Source of the DNA: Sva-07 sp035529175
GTDB lineage: Bacteria; Actinomycetota; Acidimicrobiia; Acidimicrobiales; Ilumatobacteraceae
DNA: 10,605 nucleotides
Reading direction: 5' to 3'
NCBI GenBank assembly: GCA_035529175.1
Contig: DATKXG010000018.1
Span: 1-10,605 of the forward strand
How positions within the stretch are numbered: position 1 is the stretch's first letter; each line of letters starts with the position of its first letter. The position numbers and the translations under genes are program-made. The notes below the pieces were generated by a model. The model worked only from the letters and a program-made list of their open reading frames with translations. It ran no database searches and was not told the DNA's origin. This document shows positions 1 to 6,842 of this stretch, one piece after another.

Positions 1-900
1 CTGCGCAACGGTTCGGTCGGGCTGTCCGATGCCCGCACACTCGAGGTGTTCAAGCAGCGCATCGACGACGAGGGCATCCCCACGATCACCAACATGGTCG
101 CTGCGATGGATGGGTACGAGGAGAACGGCGTCGTGCTGGTCACCACCGAACTCACCATCCTCGACGACGGCTCGACCCGATTCGACACCGTGTCGGTCGT
201 GCGCTTCTCCAAACTGACACTGCTCGACCAGCTCTTCCACACCGTCGCCAGCCCGCCCGTCGCGTACTTGCTGCTGCTCACCGGACTCGCGCTGCTGATC
301 TTCGAGTTCTTCACCGCCGGTGTCGGCATCGCGGGCGCGGTGGGTGCGGTGTGCACCGTGCTCGCCTTCACCGGCCTCGCCGTGCTGCCGACGCGGACGT
401 GGGCACTCGCGCTGATCATGCTCGCCATGATCGCGTTCGCGATCGACGTCCAAGTGGGGATCCCGCGGTTCTGGACCGGTGTCGGCATCGTGTTCACGGT
501 GATCGGCAGCTGGTTCCTCTTCGAGTCGATCCCCGGCTCCTCGATGCGACCCTCGTGGCTGGCGCTGATCGCCGGGATCGGCGGCATCGGCCTGACGTTC
601 ATCGTCGGCATGCCCTCGATGGTGCGTACCCGGTTCGCGACGCCGACGATCGGACGCGAATGGATGATCGGCCAGGAGGGAACCGCCATCGAGGCCGTCG
701 ATCCGGAGGGCTTCGTGTCCGTCGGCTCGGCGACGTGGCGGGCGCGCACCAACCGTGCGACACCAATCGAGCCGGGCGACCCGATCCGCGTCGCCGGCAT
801 CGACGGCGTCACGCTCGACGTCGAACCGCTCGAAGGCGCTGCCCGCGACTACCGCGAGATGCGCAAGAAGCCGGAGACCACCGAGGTCGACGCGACCTGA
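1..900 (+). CDS. NfeD-like membrane protein, 5'-truncated by window edge
   Basis: The reading frame is open from base 1 to the TGA at 898-900, so the true start lies to the left and 299 residues are visible. The first 75 or so residues are soluble. About five hydrophobic segments follow (roughly nt 250-620, beginning with PVAYLLLLTGLALLIFEFF), then a soluble tail with the beta-rich pattern of the NfeD OB-fold domain (GREWMIGQEGTAIEAV, then a valine/glycine-rich stretch ending VTLDVEPLEG). In long NfeD proteins a ClpP-like serine protease domain precedes the membrane part. The visible N-terminal piece could be the end of such a domain, but no catalytic Ser or Lys motif is in view. NfeD proteins are thought to work with stomatin/flotillin-type partners in membrane quality control; no such partner is in the window. 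The family call is fairly sure, the subtype is not. Confidence 0.82.
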   Translation: MRNGSVGLSDARTLEVFKQRIDDEGIPTITNMVAAMDGYEENGVVLVTTELTILDDGSTRFDTVSVVRFSKLTLLDQLFHTVASPPVAYLLLLTGLALLIFEFFTAGVGIAGAVGAVCTVLAFTGLAVLPTRTWALALIMLAMIAFAIDVQVGIPRFWTGVGIVFTVIGSWFLFESIPGSSMRPSWLALIAGIGGIGLTFIVGMPSMVRTRFATPTIGREWMIGQEGTAIEAVDPEGFVSVGSATWRARTNRATPIEPGDPIRVAGIDGVTLDVEPLEGAARDYREMRKKPETTEVDAT

Positions 901-902
901 CC

Positions 903-934
903 TGGTTCCCCGAGACCTGGGGCTCCGGGAACCA
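903..934. terminator. Probable bidirectional terminator between nfeD-like gene and selB
   Basis: TGGTTCCC (903-910) pairs with GGGAACCA (927-934). After one C-C mismatch, GAG (912-914) pairs with CTC (923-925), leaving an 8-nt loop. The hairpin fills the 37-bp gap between two convergent stop codons (TGA at 898-900 on plus, TGA at 938-940 on minus), the expected place for a shared terminator. There is no clear T-tract, which is common in high-GC actinobacteria. Confidence 0.6.
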
Positions 935-937
935 CGA

Positions 938-2650
938 TCAGACGTCGGGGAGGCGGGGGCCGGCGATGCGGAGATCGTCGCGGCGGCGGGTGACGCCGCG
1001 GGCGTCGAGCTCGGCCACCAACGGCAACACGAACTTGCGGCTCGCGCCCGTCGCGTCGCGGAACTCGCCCACGGTGAAACCGTCCGGTGATGCTGCCAAC
1101 AGCTGCGCCGCGAGCGCTCCGGCAGCATCGATCGTGTCGGCGTGGAAGTACATCCCGTCGCGTGCCACCAGATGTCCCCGGCGCACGAGTTCGCGAACCT
1201 CGGCGCGGTCGACGTCGTCGGGCTGCGGCGGCGCGAATCCACCCGATCGCGCCGCCTCGAGATAGGGGTGATCGACGAACGGGTCGACCACGTCGGCCGT
1301 ACGCACCGTGGTGGCGTCGATGACCACGTCGGCGAGCGTGGCGAGCACCGACCGCTCGCGATCGTCGAACGACGCCAGGTCGACGCCGAGCGCGCCACCG
1401 GCGCCGACGCGTTCCAGCAGCTCGGTCCGCAACGCGTCGAGTTCGTCGGCGGTGGTCAACCAGTCTCCCACCGTCGGCGCGACACGCTGTCCGGTCAGCC
1501 GCTCGACATCGGCGACCGTCACCCAACCACGCTCGCGCACGACGCGTTCGATCGTCCGGTCGGGCGCCGCTCGTGACGCGCGGAGCACCGGCTCGATGTC
1601 GAGCACCTCGCCGCCACCGACAGTCTCGTCGCGCCCCGACTCGCGCAGCACGAAGCGGTCGCCGGGCAGCAGCGGCAGTGCGGTGGGGAGGAACACCCGG
1701 ACCGACCCGTCGGCGCCCGGCGCCAATGCCTCGGTTCCCAACACGCGAAGCCGGATGGCGTGCTCGCCCGACCCGATGTAGGCCACGAAAGCCCCGCGTC
1801 GCGTCAGATCGTGGTCGAGGGCCGCGAGCACGTGAACGGACGCGTCGAAGCGATCGGTCAGGTGCCACTGGTCCGGACCGACGAGCGCGTCGCCGCGGGC
1901 GAGGTCGTGGTGGTCGACACCGGTGAGGTTGACCGCGACGCGGGTGCCGGGACCGATCTCGTCAACGGATCGTCCGGCGGTCTGGAGCGAGCGGATACGC
2001 GCCCGCCGATCACCGACGACGACGTTCTGGTCGGTGGCCAGCCGTCCACCGGTCAACGTTCCGGTGACGACGGTGCCGCTGCCCTTCGCCGCGAACACCC
2101 GATCGATCCACAGCCGGGGTCGCGCCCGGTCGCTCGCCCGTGCCGTGCGCTCCACGAGTGCGTCGAGCTCTCCACGAAGCTCGTCGAGGCCTGCACCCGT
2201 GGTCGCCGAGACCGCCACGACGGGCGCATCGGCCAGGAACGTGCCGATGACGTGCTCGGCGACGTCCATGTGGGCCAACTCGAGCAGGTCGGCGTCGACG
2301 AGGTCCGACTTGGTGAGCACAACGATGCCCGACTCGACGCCGAGCAGTTCGAGAATTCTGAGGTGCTCTTCCGACTGCGGCTTCCATCCCTCGGTGGCGG
2401 CGACGACGAACACGCAGGCCGTGACGCCACCGACCCCGGCCAGCATGTTGCGGAGGAACTTCACGTGACCGGGAACGTCGATGAAGCTGAGCTCCTCACC
2501 GGACGGCAGCGTCGTGTGTGCGAAGCCGAGATCGATGGTGAGCCCGCGACGCTTCTCCTCCTCGAAGCGATCGGGGTCGGTGCCGGTCAGCGCGAGCACC
2601 AGCGACGACTTGCCGTGGTCGACGTGGCCGGCCGTCGCGACGACGGTCAC
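938..2650 (-). CDS. selB: Selenocysteine-specific translation elongation factor SelB
   Basis: SelB is a cytoplasmic GTPase that binds selenocysteinyl-tRNA and the mRNA SECIS hairpin, and delivers selenocysteine at UGA codons. The 570 residues show all GTPase motifs: GHVDHGKSS at 8-16 (G1), the G2 threonine in RGLTIDLGF at 35-43, DVPGH at 58-62 (G3) and TKSD at 113-116 (G4). EF-Tu-like beta-barrel domains follow. The C-terminus has the winged-helix signature of SelB (GFTVGEFRDATGASRKFVLP, then LDARGVTRRRDDLR), the part that reads SECIS RNA and distinguishes SelB from EF-Tu and IF2. It is somewhat shorter than E. coli SelB (614 residues). The start is GTG at 2650, overlapping the selA stop by 4 bp (GTGA), so translation is probably coupled to selA. 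The call is secure. Confidence 0.97.
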   Translation of the reverse strand: MTVVATAGHVDHGKSSLVLALTGTDPDRFEEEKRRGLTIDLGFAHTTLPSGEELSFIDVPGHVKFLRNMLAGVGGVTACVFVVAATEGWKPQSEEHLRILELLGVESGIVVLTKSDLVDADLLELAHMDVAEHVIGTFLADAPVVAVSATTGAGLDELRGELDALVERTARASDRARPRLWIDRVFAAKGSGTVVTGTLTGGRLATDQNVVVGDRRARIRSLQTAGRSVDEIGPGTRVAVNLTGVDHHDLARGDALVGPDQWHLTDRFDASVHVLAALDHDLTRRGAFVAYIGSGEHAIRLRVLGTEALAPGADGSVRVFLPTALPLLPGDRFVLRESGRDETVGGGEVLDIEPVLRASRAAPDRTIERVVRERGWVTVADVERLTGQRVAPTVGDWLTTADELDALRTELLERVGAGGALGVDLASFDDRERSVLATLADVVIDATTVRTADVVDPFVDHPYLEAARSGGFAPPQPDDVDRAEVRELVRRGHLVARDGMYFHADTIDAAGALAAQLLAASPDGFTVGEFRDATGASRKFVLPLVAELDARGVTRRRDDLRIAGPRLPDV

Positions 2651-3951
2651 GTGACCGCGCGCCGCGCGTTCAGCGCCGCGATGATCGTCGTGTCGTCCGC
2701 CGGGTCGACCGATCGGAGGTCGAGCATGGTGCGGTCGTCACGCGACCGGGCGATCACCGGACGGTCGTGACGCCGGAGCGCGTCGAGGAAATCGCCGTCG
2801 AGCTCGACGCCGTACGAGGGCATCGTGACACCCGGCGCCGAGCCTGCTCCCGGCAGCGACTCCATCGGGGCCGGCACGGCCGATGGGTGTGTCGGCGAGA
2901 CGGCGGCGACGATCGCCTCGGCACGCGCCGTCAGCGAGGTGAGCGGCACGGCGACCATCCGCCAGAACGCGATGTCGGTTGCCGCGCGCTTGTCGAGGTA
3001 CGCCAACGCCGTGTCCTGCAGTGCGCCCAGCACGAGACCGCCCGGCCGGAGCGCACGAGCCAGCGGGTGGCGCTCACACCGCTCGACGAGATCGGCCCGA
3101 CCCGCAATGATGCCCGCCTGCGGCCCCCCGAGCAGTTTGTCGCCGCTGAAGGTGACCAACGATGCACCGTCGGCGATCGTCTGGCGTGCCGCGGGTTCAC
3201 CAGCCAGCCACGCCGGCGGCGGCCCGGCCAGCCACGGGCACGAGGCATCGATCAGGCCGCTGCCGATGTCGGCGACGACGGGGACACGGAGCGTGGCCAA
3301 CTCGCGCACCGAGGTCTCCTCGACGAATCCCTCGACGCGGTAGTTGCTCGGGTGCACCTTGAGCACGAGCGCTGCGTCGACGCCTGGCTTGTCGAGTGCG
3401 CGCCGGTAGTCGTCGAGACGGGTTCGATTGGTGGTCCCCACGTCGAGCAGTCGAGCACCCGACTGTTCCATCACGTCGGGCACCCGGAACGATCCACCGA
3501 TCTCGACGCTCTCACCGCGGCTCACCGGCACGTCACGGCCCTCGGCCAACGCCGCGAGCACGAGCAGGACTGCGGCGGCGTTGTTGTTGACGACCATCGC
3601 CGACTCGGCACCACAGAGCCGGGCGAACAGCTGGCCGACCGCCCGCTGACGCGACCCCCGAGCGCCCGTCGCCAGGTCGAACTCGACGGTCTGCGCCACC
3701 GCCTCCTGGTGATGTCGCAGCGGGGCGCGGCCCAGATTGGTGTGCAGCAACACGCCGGTGGCATTGACCACGGGGGTCAGCAGTGTTCGGCGGAACGCTT
3801 CGGCGCGGGCCGCCGCTGATTCGACGTCACCGGCGTCGATCGCGGCCCTCGCGACATCGACCAGGACCGGGTGCGGCAATCCCGTGGCCGCGAGCGACCT
3901 GGCGAGTGCGTCGACCGATGGAGGCCGCTGACGCTCGCCCGGTGCGTTCAT
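2647..3951 (-). CDS. selA: L-seryl-tRNA(Sec) selenium transferase SelA
   Basis: This is a PLP-dependent cytoplasmic enzyme that converts seryl-tRNA(Sec) to selenocysteinyl-tRNA(Sec) using selenophosphate. The 434 residues are close to the family norm (E. coli 463). Visible family blocks are VVNATGVLLHTNLGRAPL (61-78), FDLATGARGSRQR (91-103), MVVNNNAAAVLLVL (119-132), VEIGGSFRVPDVMEQSGA (149-166), VGTTNRT (171-177), and SFSGDK-type SGDKLLGGPQAG (269-280), with the PLP-binding lysine at K272. The start is the ATG at 3951. It has no Shine-Dalgarno sequence, but a TAGAAT box lies 7 nt upstream, which fits a leaderless transcript. It overlaps selB by 4 bp, so the two form an operon. The selenophosphate supplier selD and the tRNA gene selC are not in the window and must lie elsewhere if the pathway works. 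Confidence 0.97.
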   Translation of the reverse strand: MNAPGERQRPPSVDALARSLAATGLPHPVLVDVARAAIDAGDVESAAARAEAFRRTLLTPVVNATGVLLHTNLGRAPLRHHQEAVAQTVEFDLATGARGSRQRAVGQLFARLCGAESAMVVNNNAAAVLLVLAALAEGRDVPVSRGESVEIGGSFRVPDVMEQSGARLLDVGTTNRTRLDDYRRALDKPGVDAALVLKVHPSNYRVEGFVEETSVRELATLRVPVVADIGSGLIDASCPWLAGPPPAWLAGEPAARQTIADGASLVTFSGDKLLGGPQAGIIAGRADLVERCERHPLARALRPGGLVLGALQDTALAYLDKRAATDIAFWRMVAVPLTSLTARAEAIVAAVSPTHPSAVPAPMESLPGAGSAPGVTMPSYGVELDGDFLDALRRHDRPVIARSRDDRTMLDLRSVDPADDTTIIAALNARRAVT

Positions 3952-3958
3952 CGGGTGG

Positions 3959-3964
3959 ATTCTA
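3959..3964 (-). promoter_or_regulatory. Candidate -10 box of a leaderless selA promoter
   Basis: On the minus strand TAGAAT (TANNNT type) lies with 7 nt between its end and the selA ATG. Transcription would then begin at or next to the A of ATG, and no Shine-Dalgarno sequence is present. No good TTGACA-like -35 is visible; a 13-bp palindrome (3983-3995) occupies that place. Confidence 0.45.
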
Positions 3965-3982
3965 CGAGGTGGGCGCTGTCAC

Positions 3983-4012
3983 GACGCCGGGCGTCACCGA
4001 CCGCCGCGGCGG
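3983..4012. other. Two adjacent palindromes in the gap before selA
   Basis: GACGCCGGGCGTC (3983-3995, 6-bp arms, 1-nt centre) and CCGCCGCGGCGG (4001-4012, perfect) sit in the 70-bp gap between the end of the small antitoxin-like gene and selA. They could form a terminator for the small gene or an operator over the -35 region of selA. Such palindromes also arise by chance in GC-rich DNA, so confidence is low. Confidence 0.3.
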
Positions 4013-4021
4013 CGATGGGGC

Positions 4022-4195
4022 TCAGGCGTCGGGGAGCTTGTCGATGGCGTCCTTGGCCGCCTCAGCGCCCTGCTGCACCTTGTCGGCGTGCGCCCCCGCC
4101 TTGTCGTCGATGACGTCAGCAGCCTTGTCGACCCCCTGCTTGACCTGGCTCTTGTTGCCGCCCAGCTTGGACTTGACCGAGTCGATGATCCCCAT
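4022..4195 (-). CDS. Small MT0933/Rv0909-type antitoxin-like protein (57 aa)
   Basis: This short lysine- and alanine-rich, highly charged helical protein begins MGIIDSVKSKLGG and ends AAKDAIDKLPDA. It repeats K/D-rich heptad-like units (VDKAADVIDDKAGAHADKVQ). The pattern of amphipathic helix, DKAGAxxADKV, and a final AAKDAIDKL resembles the MT0933-like antitoxin family (Rv0909 of M. tuberculosis, about 59 residues). The ATG at 4195 is supported by a good Shine-Dalgarno sequence, AAGGGAG (4202-4208 on minus), 6 nt upstream, so this is very likely a real gene despite its size. In the mycobacterial pair the partner toxin is an adjacent SRPBCC-fold protein; none is next to this gene, where selA follows after 70 bp. 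It may instead be a CsbD-like stress protein. The gene is likely; its function is uncertain. Confidence 0.8.
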   Translation of the reverse strand: MGIIDSVKSKLGGNKSQVKQGVDKAADVIDDKAGAHADKVQQGAEAAKDAIDKLPDA

Positions 4196-4227
4196 GCCCC
4201 ACTCCCTTCGGTTGATGAATGCCCCAG

Positions 4228-4233
4228 ACCGTA
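4228..4233 (-). promoter_or_regulatory. Candidate -10 box for the small antitoxin-like gene
   Basis: TACGGT (TANNNT type) on the minus strand lies 32 nt before the ATG at 4195. It would give a short leader carrying the AAGGGAG ribosome binding site. The palindrome at 4238-4255 covers its spacer and part of the -35 position. Confidence 0.3.
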
Positions 4234-4237
4234 GTCG

Positions 4238-4255
4238 GGCGCATCACGATGCGCC
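4238..4255. promoter_or_regulatory. 18-bp palindrome at the end of the hydrolase remnant
   Basis: GGCGCATC (4238-4245) pairs perfectly with GATGCGCC (4248-4255) around a 2-nt centre. It spans the restored stop codon of the hydrolase remnant (4244-4246) and lies just upstream of the small gene's putative -10 box. It may be a terminator hairpin for the remnant or an operator for the small gene. The tight 2-nt loop favours a protein-binding site slightly. Confidence 0.35.
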
Positions 4256-4742
4256 GGACGAGAGTACTCGACGAGCGGCGTCGAGCACCTCGACGCCGTG
4301 TGCCCGAGCCGCAGCGATGGTCCCAGACCACCCGAGCATGTTCCGGGTTCGCCCGGTCGCCATGGAAGTGGATCCAGTGCTCGGCGCGCTCGTTGACGAT
4401 CATCCGGGTGTCGGAGATCGTGCCGAGTTCCATGGTGACGGTGCGCCACGTCGTGGCGTCGGACAACCGGCGTAACCACGCGTCGTCGGGATGGTCCTCC
4501 AGCACGTGCGACAGCAGCGTGTAGGTGCCGAACTCACCGTGTCCGGTGTGCAGGTCGACGACCAGCACGTCGTCGGCCCCGGCGAGCCGATCACCGACGA
4601 TCTGGGCGAGGACCCGGTTCGACTCCTCCGTTCGATCGCCGCCGATCGGATGAGCACTCCAGGTGAGGCCGGCGAGGTGGCAGGTCCACCGGAAGCGTTC
4701 GCGGCACTCGTCGTGGGTGAGTGGAAATCGGCTGGGTCGCAC
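4244..4742 (-). pseudogene. Short, frameshifted DUF2817/M14-like zinc hydrolase remnant
   Basis: The frame opens at GTG 4742 (GGGAG at 4752-4756, 9 nt upstream) and encodes a block typical of the C-terminal half of DUF2817/M14-like metallohydrolases: DDVLVVDLHTGHGEFGTYTL with the zinc-ligand-type HTG, then TVTMELGTISDTRMIVNE and AEHWIHFHGD with the conserved catalytic-type Glu. After about residue 140 the sequence turns into arginine-rich nonsense. One base out of phase it continues sensibly as IAAARAHGVEVLDAARRVL to a TGA at 4244-4246. Removing one G from the GGG run at about 4322-4325 would join the two, giving about 165 residues. Full family members are about 350 residues, so the N-terminal half with the other zinc ligands (HxxE) is missing. 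It may be a decaying gene, or a short gene with a sequencing error. Confidence 0.6.
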
Positions 4743-4805
4743 GGTGCAAGGCTCCCACGCGACCAGTGCGGTGGCGACCCGCGGCCATCGACAATCCGAC
4801 CGGGA

Positions 4806-4811
4806 TAACCT
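4806..4811 (+). promoter_or_regulatory. Candidate -10 box of the XpaC-TelA-VWA operon
   Basis: TAACCT (TANNNT type) ends 9 nt before the GTG at 4821. The gene lacks a Shine-Dalgarno sequence, so a leaderless or 1-2 nt leader transcript fits. No convincing -35 is seen. This lies in the 78-bp divergent gap between the hydrolase remnant and the operon. Confidence 0.35.
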
Positions 4812-4820
4812 GGCGACGTC

Positions 4821-5573
4821 GTGACCAGTTGGAGCAAGGCCGTCGTCAGGTATCCCCCGACGTGGATCGCCGCCGTGCTACTCGGCGCCGTCGTCTGGCT
4901 GGTGCTCACGGTGCTCGACCCACCCGGTGTGCTCGTCGGCGTCCTGATCGTCCTGGCGGTGATCGCTGCACTGGCCTGGCCGTTCACCATGTCCGCCACC
5001 GGCACGCTGGCCAAGCTCCAGTTCGAGATCCCCCGCGTCGAGGAGGTCGACCCCGTCGAGATCGCAGCGCTGCGCGCCGAACTCGACGCGCTGGTCGACA
5101 CGCAGCCCACCGAGCAGCTCGACGCCCTGCTGTCCAAACGCCAGAGCCTGATCAACGTGCTGAAGCGGCGCCTCGACGCGGGCGAGCTCACCTACGCCCG
5201 GTACCTGTCGACGTCACAGCAGGTCTTCAGCTCCGCGCTCGACAACCTCCACGAGGTCGCTGTCGCCTACGAGAGCATCAGCACGATCGACGAGACCTAC
5301 ATCGATCGCCGCTTGGCCGAACTCGACGCTGACGACAGCGACGCCGCATCGGCCGCACGCGAGCGCGAGACCCTCGAACGACGACGCGACCTGCGCACGA
5401 CGCAGCGACGCCGCATCGCTCAGTTCCTCGCCCAGAACGAGGCGGCGCTCACTGCGCTCGACCGCACGACCACCGCGCTGGCCGACGTGCCGATCGGCAA
5501 GCAACCCGAGGACGTCGACGCGGCGATGGCCGCGCTCGAGGAACTGGCCGACCGAGCGGCCAAGTACGCCTGA
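4821..5573 (+). CDS. XpaC-like membrane protein with cytoplasmic coiled coil
   Basis: The protein has 250 residues and starts at GTG. Two transmembrane helices lie close to the N-terminus, about residues 12-30 (WIAAVLLGAVVWLVLTVL) and 33-54 (GVLVGVLIVLAVIAALAWPF). The rest is a highly charged, leucine/alanine-rich region predicted to be largely coiled coil (for example LRAELDALVD, ARERETLERRRDLRTTQRRR). Two helices followed by a coiled-coil tail, immediately before a TelA gene, is the arrangement of XpaC (PF10112) and YaaN in Bacillus. I therefore call it XpaC-like by architecture and context; direct sequence similarity is not obvious by eye. It is not an enzyme as far as can be seen. It heads a four-gene operon (24 bp to telA) and probably anchors or scaffolds TelA at the membrane. 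The XpaC name of the family comes from an old phosphatase-type phenotype and should not be taken as a function. Confidence 0.72.
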   Translation: MTSWSKAVVRYPPTWIAAVLLGAVVWLVLTVLDPPGVLVGVLIVLAVIAALAWPFTMSATGTLAKLQFEIPRVEEVDPVEIAALRAELDALVDTQPTEQLDALLSKRQSLINVLKRRLDAGELTYARYLSTSQQVFSSALDNLHEVAVAYESISTIDETYIDRRLAELDADDSDAASAARERETLERRRDLRTTQRRRIAQFLAQNEAALTALDRTTTALADVPIGKQPEDVDAAMAALEELADRAAKYA

Positions 5574-5597
5574 ACCGACCCACGAAAGGCCCACATC

Positions 5598-6842
5598 ATG
5601 AGCGACACCGCACCGGCGACGAACGGTCTGAGCACCCCCGTGCTCGACTTGGATCTGAACGTCGACGCCACCAGGGCCGAACTGGCCGTCGTCGAGCCGG
5701 AACCCACCGACGAACTCCGTGCGCAGGCCGAAGCCCAGGTCACTCAGTTGCTGGCGATCGACCCGACCAACGACGAGGCTCGTACCGCAGCCCGTGACGC
5801 GGTGGACTCGATGGGCCGCGACCTCCAGACCCGTTCGGCCACCCGGAGCCGGATGCTGCAGGCACCGCTCAAGGAGATCTCCCACGGCACCGAGGACGGC
5901 GGTGAGGTCGCCAAGTCGCTCTCCGACCTTCGCATCGAGGTCGAGAAGCTCGATCCGTCGGGACTCGACACCGAGGCGGGATGGTTCACCCGCGCCATCG
6001 GCCGGATCCCCGGCGTGGGCACGCCCCTGAAGCGTTACTTCATGCGCTACGAGAGTTCGCAGACCCAGATCGACGCGATCGTCCACTCCCTGGAGAAGGG
6101 ACGCGACCAGCTCAAGCGCGACAACGTCACCCTCGGTGACGATCAGAAGCAGATGCGCGAGCTGACACACCTGCTGGCCGACCAGATCGCACTCGCTCAG
6201 GCGCTCGACGCGGTCGTCGTCGACAAGCTCGCCACCGAGATCGGCCCCGACGACCCGCGCCGTCAGTTCGTCGAGGAGGACATCCTGTTCGCGCTGCGCC
6301 AACGCACCGTCGACCTGCAGCAGCAGCTCGCCGTCAACCAGCAGGGCGTGCTCGCGGTCGAGATCATCATCCGCAACAATCGCGAGCTGATCCGAGGCGT
6401 CGATCGCGCGATCGACGTCACCATCAGCGCGCTGCAGGTCGCGGTCACCGTCGCGCTCGCGCTGGCGCACCAGAAGATCGTGCTCGACAAGATCGAGGCG
6501 ATCAACACGACCACGTCCGCGATGATCGCCGGAACGGCCGAGCGCCTGAAGACCCAGGGCACCGCCATCCACCAGCAGGCGTCGGGCACGATGCTCGACA
6601 TGGAGTCGCTCCGTCAGGCCTTCGCCGACATCGACATCGCCCTCGACGAGATCTCGCGTTATCGCCGCGAGGCCTTGCCGACGATGGCGGGGACCATCCT
6701 GGAGCTCGATCAGCTCACCGCCGAGAGCGAGGCCGCGATCGAGCGGATGGAGAGCGGACGCTCGGCGACGGCGCAGCTCGACGACGGCGGCACGATCGAC
6801 GTCGGAGAGATCACCGCCCGGAACGAGTCGGAGTCGCAGTGA
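5598..6842 (+). CDS. TelA-family toxic anion resistance protein
   Basis: The protein has 414 residues, with ATG at 5598 and GAAAGG 8 nt upstream. It carries the PF05816 pattern: ARDAVDSMGRDLQTRSATRS, MLQAPLKEISHG, GGEVAKSLSDLRIEVEKLDP, a short linker with IGRIPGVGTPLKRYFMRYES, then AIVHSLEKGRDQLKRDNVTL and a long helical remainder. The length matches TelA/KlaA/YaaN proteins (about 380-400). No signal peptide or transmembrane helix is seen, so it is probably a cytoplasmic, membrane-associated helical protein. TelA was named for tellurite resistance on plasmid RK2, but chromosomal copies are general envelope or toxic-compound stress factors of unknown mechanism. Its stop overlaps the next gene's GTG by 4 bp, so translation of the VWA lipoprotein is coupled to it. 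No terD-type gene is visible, so this is not a complete classical ter cluster within the window. Confidence 0.93.
   Translation: MSDTAPATNGLSTPVLDLDLNVDATRAELAVVEPEPTDELRAQAEAQVTQLLAIDPTNDEARTAARDAVDSMGRDLQTRSATRSRMLQAPLKEISHGTEDGGEVAKSLSDLRIEVEKLDPSGLDTEAGWFTRAIGRIPGVGTPLKRYFMRYESSQTQIDAIVHSLEKGRDQLKRDNVTLGDDQKQMRELTHLLADQIALAQALDAVVVDKLATEIGPDDPRRQFVEEDILFALRQRTVDLQQQLAVNQQGVLAVEIIIRNNRELIRGVDRAIDVTISALQVAVTVALALAHQKIVLDKIEAINTTTSAMIAGTAERLKTQGTAIHQQASGTMLDMESLRQAFADIDIALDEISRYRREALPTMAGTILELDQLTAESEAAIERMESGRSATAQLDDGGTIDVGEITARNESESQ

Noticed and set aside
1760..2770. 336-codon plus-strand open frame opposite selB
   Set aside because: The minus strand encodes all SelB GTPase motifs and winged-helix signatures; the plus frame shows no family features.
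2767..3819. 350-codon plus-strand open frame opposite selA
   Set aside because: Shadow of selA; the minus strand has the PLP lysine motif and all SelA blocks.
3952..4021. Possible selC tRNA in the gap upstream of selA
   Set aside because: 70 bp is too short for the roughly 95-nt tRNA-Sec, and no TTCGA T-loop or TCA anticodon stem is present.
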